Part shown: one piece after another, positions 44,354 through 48,896 of the stretch | Layout of the letters: the number at the start of each line of letters is the position of its first letter | Numbering within the stretch: the stretch's first letter is position 1 | Origin: Gemmatimonadota bacterium | GTDB lineage: Bacteria > Gemmatimonadota > Gemmatimonadetes > Gemmatimonadales > Gemmatimonadaceae | Assembly: GCA_025359135.1 (NCBI GenBank) | Contig: JANYHJ010000087.1 | Location: 1 to 48,896 of the forward strand | DNA: 48,896 nt | Reading direction: 5' to 3' | The notes under the pieces: generated by a model | Databases searched by the model: none | Told to the model about the DNA's origin: nothing | The model's input: only the letters and a program-made list of their open reading frames with translations | Translations under genes and position numbers: made by a program

Positions 44354-44399
44354 CGCGGTTCGTCGCACAGGCTCCGATTCTTGTGCGATGACCACCGCG
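44354..44399. promoter_or_regulatory. Long two-part hairpin upstream of the suf operon
   Basis: Outer arms CGCGGT (44354-44359) and ACCGCG (44394-44399) enclose inner arms TCGCACA (44363-44369) and TGTGCGA (44382-44388), with a 12-base loop. It may end the NadR-like transcript or act in control of the suf genes. There is no U-tract. Confidence 0.45.
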
Positions 44400-44452
44400 T
44401 AAGCAATTGACCGACAGCGAGTTAACCGCTGCGCTATTCGCACACGCTTTCG

Positions 44453-44488
44453 TTGACGAATTGCGCCGACCTCGGTAGCTTGAGGCTC
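44453..44488 (+). promoter_or_regulatory. Promoter of the suf operon
   Basis: TTGACG (44453-44458) and TAGCTT (44476-44481) have an ideal 17-base spacer. The ATG begins seven bases after the -10 box, at the expected transcription start, so the message is likely leaderless. Confidence 0.6.
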
Positions 44489-45223
44489 ATGACGACGTCC
44501 GGGACTCTGTCTGGTTATCGCGGCATTCGCAGCGAGATCCTGATTGCGCTCAAGAAGGCGCAGCCGCTGACGGCGCGCGAGTTGGGGGAGCGCTTCGACC
44601 TCACGGCGAATGCGCTGCGGCGGCACCTGGAGCAACTCGAGGGCGACGGCGTGGTTCGACACGAGAGCCAGACGCGGGGGGTTGGAGCACCCGTGTTCGC
44701 CTACTCGCTCACGGCGGAGGGCGAGGCGCTCTTTCCCTCGGCGTACGTGGCTGCCTTGGTGGAGGCGCTCGAGACGGTGCGCCAGCATGCGGGCACTGCC
44801 GGCGTGGTCGACATGTTCAAGCGTCGTTGGGACGCGCTCGCCGACTCGGCTCGTCCCGAGCTGGAGAAGCTGGCGCTTCCAGAGCGGACCAAGCTGTTGG
44901 CGTCGATGTTGTCCGAGCAGGGCTACATGGCCGAGTCGGTCGCGCATGACGCCTCTAACACGACACTTACGGAACACAATTGCGCCATTCGTGCCGTTGC
45001 TGAACGCTATCCCGACATCTGCGAAGCTGAGACCGACTTCCTCGAGCTCATGCTCGGCGGTCGTGTCGAACGACAGGCGCACATCCTCAAGGGGTGCAAC
45101 GCCTGCGAGTACACCGTGACGACCGACGTCGACCTTGGCGAGGCGAAGGCTGAGCCGCTCGTGCCACTGCGCATGCGCGACAAGCGGCTCGCCCAGGACG
45201 ACCTCCCCCAGGCACACCCATGA
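44489..45223 (+). CDS. sufR: SufR-like iron-sulfur sensing transcription regulator
   Basis: The protein has 244 residues from the ATG at 44489. An N-terminal winged HTH of the DeoR/ArsR type is seen ([21 protein letters not shown]). The C-terminal half carries Cys165, Cys178, Cys203 and Cys206 (C-x12-C-x24-C-x2-C), where SufR holds a Fe-S cluster and uses it to control repression of suf genes. Its place directly before sufB, with a 4-bp overlap, supports this. The cysteine spacing should be compared with proven SufR proteins before the name is accepted. Confidence 0.85.
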   Translation: MTTSGTLSGYRGIRSEILIALKKAQPLTARELGERFDLTANALRRHLEQLEGDGVVRHESQTRGVGAPVFAYSLTAEGEALFPSAYVAALVEALETVRQHAGTAGVVDMFKRRWDALADSARPELEKLALPERTKLLASMLSEQGYMAESVAHDASNTTLTEHNCAIRAVAERYPDICEAETDFLELMLGGRVERQAHILKGCNACEYTVTTDVDLGEAKAEPLVPLRMRDKRLAQDDLPQAHP

Positions 45224-46653
45224 GCACCGAAATCGAAGCACTCGTCAACCGCGAGTACCAGTACGGCTTCGTCACCGACGTGGCCACCGACACGGTGGCC
45301 AAGGGCTTGAGCGAAGACGTCGTGGCGCTCATCTCGTCCAAGAAGAACGAGCCGCAGTGGCTCCTCGACTGGCGTCTCAAGGCCTATCGCCGCTGGCTCA
45401 CGATGAAGGAGCCGCACTGGCCCAACATCACGTACAACCCGATCGACTATCAGGGCACCAGCTACTACTCGGCCCCCAAGAGCGTCAAGCCACTGCAATC
45501 GCTCGATGAAGTGGACCCGGAGCTGCTCAAGACGTACGCCAAGCTCGGCATCCCGCTCAACGAGCAGAAGATGCTGAGTGGCGTGGCCGTCGACGCGATC
45601 TTCGATTCGGTGAGCGTCGGCACGACGATGAAGGCTGAGCTGCGCAAGCACGGCGTCGTCTTCTGCTCCTTCACCGAGGCCGTGCACGAGTTCCCCGATC
45701 TGGTGAAGAAGTACCTGGGCTCGGTGGTGCCGTACTCCGACAACTTCTTTGCCGCACTCAACTCCGCGGTGTTCTCCGATGGCTCCTTCTGCTACGTGCC
45801 CAAGGGGGTGCGCTGCCCGATGGAGCTCTCGACCTATTTCCGCATCAACGCCGCGGAGACGGGGCAGTTCGAGCGCACGCTGCTCGTGGCCGACGAGGGC
45901 GCCCACGTGAGCTACCTCGAGGGCTGCACGGCGCCCAAGCGCTCGACGAACCAGCTCCATGCCGCGGTGGTCGAGCTCGTGGCGCTCGACGGCGCGACGA
46001 TCAAGTACTCGACCGTGCAGAACTGGTACGCCGGCGACAAGGACGGCGTCGGCGGCATCTACAACTTCGTCACCAAGCGCGGCAAGGCGATGAAGGGCTC
46101 GAAGATTTCCTGGACACAGGTCGAGACCGGTTCCGCGATCACGTGGAAGTACCCGAGCGTCATCCTGCAGGGCGACGACGCCGTGGGCGAGTTCTACTCG
46201 GTGGCCGTCGTCAACAACCATCAGCAGGCCGATACCGGCACCAAGATGATCCACGTCGGCAGGAACACGAAGTCGACGATCGTCTCCAAGGGGATCAGCG
46301 CCGGCCACGGACAGAACTCGTATCGCGGCAAGGTGCACGTGCTCCCCAAGGCGGCCGGCGCGCGCAACTACACCCAGTGCGACTCGATGCTCGTCGGCAA
46401 CCAGTGCGGCGCGCACACCTTCCCGTACATCGAGGTCGAGAACAAGACCGCGACCCTCGAACACGAGGCCTCGACGAGCAAGATCGGCGAGGACCAGATC
46501 TTCTACCTCAAGCAGCGCGGGCTCTCGGCGGAACAGGCCGTGAGCATGATCGTGTCGGGCTTCTGTCGGGAGGTCTTCAAGGAGTTGCCGATGGAGTTCG
46601 CCTTGGAGGCGCAGCAGTTGCTCGGCATCACGCTCGAGGGGTCCGTCGGCTAG
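45220..46653 (+). CDS. sufB: Fe-S cluster scaffold subunit SufB
   Basis: The protein has 477 residues, the usual length. Family blocks include [57 protein letters not shown] and [20 protein letters not shown] with the late cysteines used for cluster assembly. SufB forms the SufBC2D scaffold with SufC and SufD in the cytoplasm. Its ATG overlaps the regulator stop. A 443-base gap with a repeat element separates it from sufC, unusual for a suf operon. Confidence 0.97.
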   Translation: MSTEIEALVNREYQYGFVTDVATDTVAKGLSEDVVALISSKKNEPQWLLDWRLKAYRRWLTMKEPHWPNITYNPIDYQGTSYYSAPKSVKPLQSLDEVDPELLKTYAKLGIPLNEQKMLSGVAVDAIFDSVSVGTTMKAELRKHGVVFCSFTEAVHEFPDLVKKYLGSVVPYSDNFFAALNSAVFSDGSFCYVPKGVRCPMELSTYFRINAAETGQFERTLLVADEGAHVSYLEGCTAPKRSTNQLHAAVVELVALDGATIKYSTVQNWYAGDKDGVGGIYNFVTKRGKAMKGSKISWTQVETGSAITWKYPSVILQGDDAVGEFYSVAVVNNHQQADTGTKMIHVGRNTKSTIVSKGISAGHGQNSYRGKVHVLPKAAGARNYTQCDSMLVGNQCGAHTFPYIEVENKTATLEHEASTSKIGEDQIFYLKQRGLSAEQAVSMIVSGFCREVFKELPMEFALEAQQLLGITLEGSVG

Positions 46654-46668
46654 GAGGGGAACGGAGGT

Positions 46669-46718
46669 TGGGAGAGTTGCGGGGGTGGGAGACACAGAGC
46701 ACACAGAGGATCACAGAG
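46669..46718. repeat. Left arm of ~50-bp inverted repeat between sufB and sufC
   Basis: This segment is an inverted copy of 47004-47053. The central 22 bases (46687-46708) are identical to the reverse complement of 47014-47035 and built of repeated ACAGAG units. The outer parts agree at most positions. Confidence 0.8.
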
Positions 46719-46801
46719 GGTGCCCCGTGAGCGAGCCATCGCTGCATCTGCTGATTGACGGTGCCTGATCTGCTCGTTCTCGCCGCTGCCATTTCAATCG
46801 C

Positions 46802-46995
46802 TCTTGCTGCTTCCTTTCAAAAGTTCTTGCTGTTGCCTCTCCAAAGTCCTTGCTGTTGCCCTTCCAAAATTCCTGCTGTTGCCCTTTCCAAGTGTTCTTG
46901 CTCTTGCCCTTTCCTAAGGACTTTGCTGTTGCCTTTCACGTCGTTCCTGCCCTAGCTGTTCCCATTGTTCTTGCTGTCGCCGTTGCCGTTTGTGG
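46802..46995. repeat. Tandem imperfect ~24-bp pyrimidine-rich repeats
   Basis: Seven or eight degenerate copies of a 23-26 base unit with consensus close to CTTGCTGTTGCCCTTTCC lie head to tail. The plus strand is nearly all pyrimidine with regular TGCTGTTGCC. There is no spacer/repeat pattern of a CRISPR array and no coding character. Confidence 0.75.
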
Positions 46996-47003
46996 TTGCA
47001 GTT

Positions 47004-47053
47004 CTCTGTGCATCTCTGTGTGCTCTGTGTCTCCCCTCCCCGCACCTCTCCAG
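47004..47053. repeat. Right arm of the inverted repeat between sufB and sufC
   Basis: This is the inverted partner of 46669-46718; it ends 43 bases before the sufC start. Together with the left arm it encloses the tandem repeat block, so the element spans about 46669-47053. Confidence 0.8.
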
Positions 47054-47096
47054 TCGTTCTCGCTCTTTTCTCCTCCGTATCCACACTGAGCGCCAC

Positions 47097-47863
<767 letters not shown>

Positions 47864-47867
<4 letters not shown>

Positions 47868-48896
47868 GCAGCACGCTCGCTCCCGACTTCACGCTGCAGA
47901 CCGACGACGCGGTGAAGCAGGGCCCGGAGTGGCTCGTGCCCACGCGCCGCGCGGCAATGCAGGAGTTCGCGCGGCTGGGCTGGCCGACGACGCGCAACGA
48001 GGACTGGCATTACACCAATCCGTCGGCCATCGCGGAAGGCGGCTTCCAGCTCGTGTCGTCGGCAACGCACGGCGTGACGGCTGCTGACGTCGCGGGGTAC
48101 ACCTTCGCACAAGACGGCTGGCCGCTGCTCGTGTTCGTGAACGGGCGCTTTGATGGAGCGCTCTCGCGGCTCGGTGCGCTGCCGACGGGCGTGCGCGTCG
48201 CGACGCTCGCCGACGCCCTGCGCGCCGATCGCGCATTCCTCGAGGGACGGCTGGCCAAGGTCGCGCGTTTCGACGAGCACGCCTTCACGGCGCTCAACAC
48301 GGCGTTCATGACCGAGGGAGCGGTGATCCACGTGGCGCCGAACACCGAGGTCGCGCAGCCGATCCACCTGCTGTTCATCGCCGACGAGGGCGCCGAGGGC
48401 GGTATCGTGCATCCGCGCGTGATCATCGCAGCCGAGCGTGGCTCGAAGGTGACGGTGATGGAGACGTGGGTGGCCAAGGGTGCGCCGCGCTACGTGTCCA
48501 ACGTGGTGACCGAGGTGGACGTGGCCGAGGGCGCGACGGTGACGCACCTCAAGATCCAGCGCGAGTCGGCCGAGGCATTTCATGTGGGCACGGTGCAGGT
48601 GAACCAGGCGAAGGATTCACACTTCGTGCAGTTCACGTTCCAGTCGGGCGCCAAGCTGATGCGGAGCAACGTGTACACGCACCTGAACGGGAGCGGCTGC
48701 GGCTCGACGCTCAACGGCCTCGTGCTCGCCGACGGCCAGCAGCACCTGGACACGCAGACACGCATCGAGCACGTCGCCCCGAACTGCTACTCGCGCGAGC
48801 TTTACAAGGGCGTGCTCGACGGCGCGGGGCATGGCGTGTTCAACGGCAAGGTGTACGTGCACCCCGAGGCGCAGAAGACGGACGGCAAGCAGGAGA
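47864..48896 (+). CDS. sufD: Fe-S cluster assembly protein SufD (partial, runs off the window)
   Basis: An open frame of 344 codons starts at GTG 47864, overlapping the sufC stop by 4 bp, and is still open at the window end. The N-terminal part has WLVPTRRAAMQEFARLGWPT and NEDWHYTNPSAIAEG, typical of SufD. Further on, ERGSKVTVMETWVAKG, LNGLVLADGQQHLDTQTRIEH and SRELYKGVLDGAGHGVFNGK are conserved SufB/SufD beta-helix blocks. Full-length SufD proteins are about 420-440 residues, so roughly 80-100 residues are missing. Confidence 0.95.

Noticed and set aside
45007-46704. 565-codon open frame on the minus strand opposite sufB
   Set aside because: It is antisense to sufB and has no recognisable domain.
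46802-46995. CRISPR array
   Set aside because: The units are degenerate and head to tail with no unique spacers, and no cas genes are present.
46755-47089. Short open frames within the repeat block (66 and 79 codons)
   Set aside because: They read through the tandem repeats as low-complexity Leu/Pro/Cys strings and are not protein-like.

Overview
The window is a GC-rich bacterial chromosome segment of about 49 kb with densely packed genes on both strands. It has an ECF sigma/anti-sigma pair, a TonB-dependent receptor with a carboxypeptidase-regulatory-like N-terminal domain and a second protein of related build, many lipoproteins, a SUF operon and a short-form ThiC under a TPP riboswitch. 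Together these suggest a diderm bacterium, and I think Gemmatimonadota is the most likely phylum. That is inference from gene content and style: there is no rRNA or marker gene here to prove it. No tRNA, rRNA, CRISPR array or intact insertion sequence was seen.

Layout. 1-2.5 kb (minus): ECF sigma factor, zinc-finger anti-sigma factor and a double-PDZ envelope protein, all overlapping. 2.7-4.5 kb (plus): serine beta-lactamase-family protein and a MIP18/SufT-like Fe-S factor. 4.5-7.3 kb: accessory patch with a truncated Rhs toxin, a candidate immunity gene and a nucleotidyltransferase. 7.3-11.4 kb: carboxypeptidase-regulatory/plug-like protein, sarcosine-oxidase-type flavoprotein, RNase D, alpha/beta hydrolase. 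11.4-15.6 kb: a subtilase lipoprotein with a lipoprotein partner, then a decayed TauE/SafE exporter. 15.7-20.3 kb: DUF4143 ATPase, ADP-ribosylglycohydrolase, HAD hydrolase, 7Fe ferredoxin, FKBP lipoprotein, GNAT acetyltransferase. 20.3-23.2 kb: small and large subunits of a molybdenum hydroxylase. 23.3-24.8 kb: a proteasome-like Ntn-hydrolase with a tiny overlapping partner. 24.8-28.8 kb (minus): YhbY-like protein, M23 peptidase, thiC with its riboswitch, and a sodium:solute symporter. 28.8-32.3 kb: ArsR-type regulator and TonB receptor. 32.3-35.3 kb: CDP-alcohol phosphatidyltransferase, a UGA-interrupted selenoprotein (minus) and a radical SAM protein. 35.4-38.8 kb (minus): DUF547 protein, mercuric-reductase-like flavoprotein, TVP38 membrane protein and a DUF486 remnant. 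39.0-41.6 kb: NarL-type response regulator, DUF4126 protein and a secreted Ala/Ser-rich protein. 41.7-44.3 kb: FAD/4Fe-4S subunit of the same type of molybdenum hydroxylase, MocA-like maturase, FHA protein and NadR-like kinase. 44.5 kb to the end: sufR-like regulator, sufB, a repeat insertion, sufC and sufD, which runs off the window.

The three most notable items follow. (1) A GrdB/PrdB-like selenoprotein is split in two by an in-frame UGA at 33231-33233. The UGA sits exactly where the family has its UxxC/CxxC motif, and a hairpin with a GGUC loop lies 17 nt downstream, as expected of a bacterial SECIS. (2) A proteasome-fold protein whose catalytic Thr, Asp and Lys can all be placed is translationally coupled to an unknown 62-residue protein. 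(3) An inverted-repeat element carrying tandem pyrimidine-rich repeats lies between sufB and sufC.
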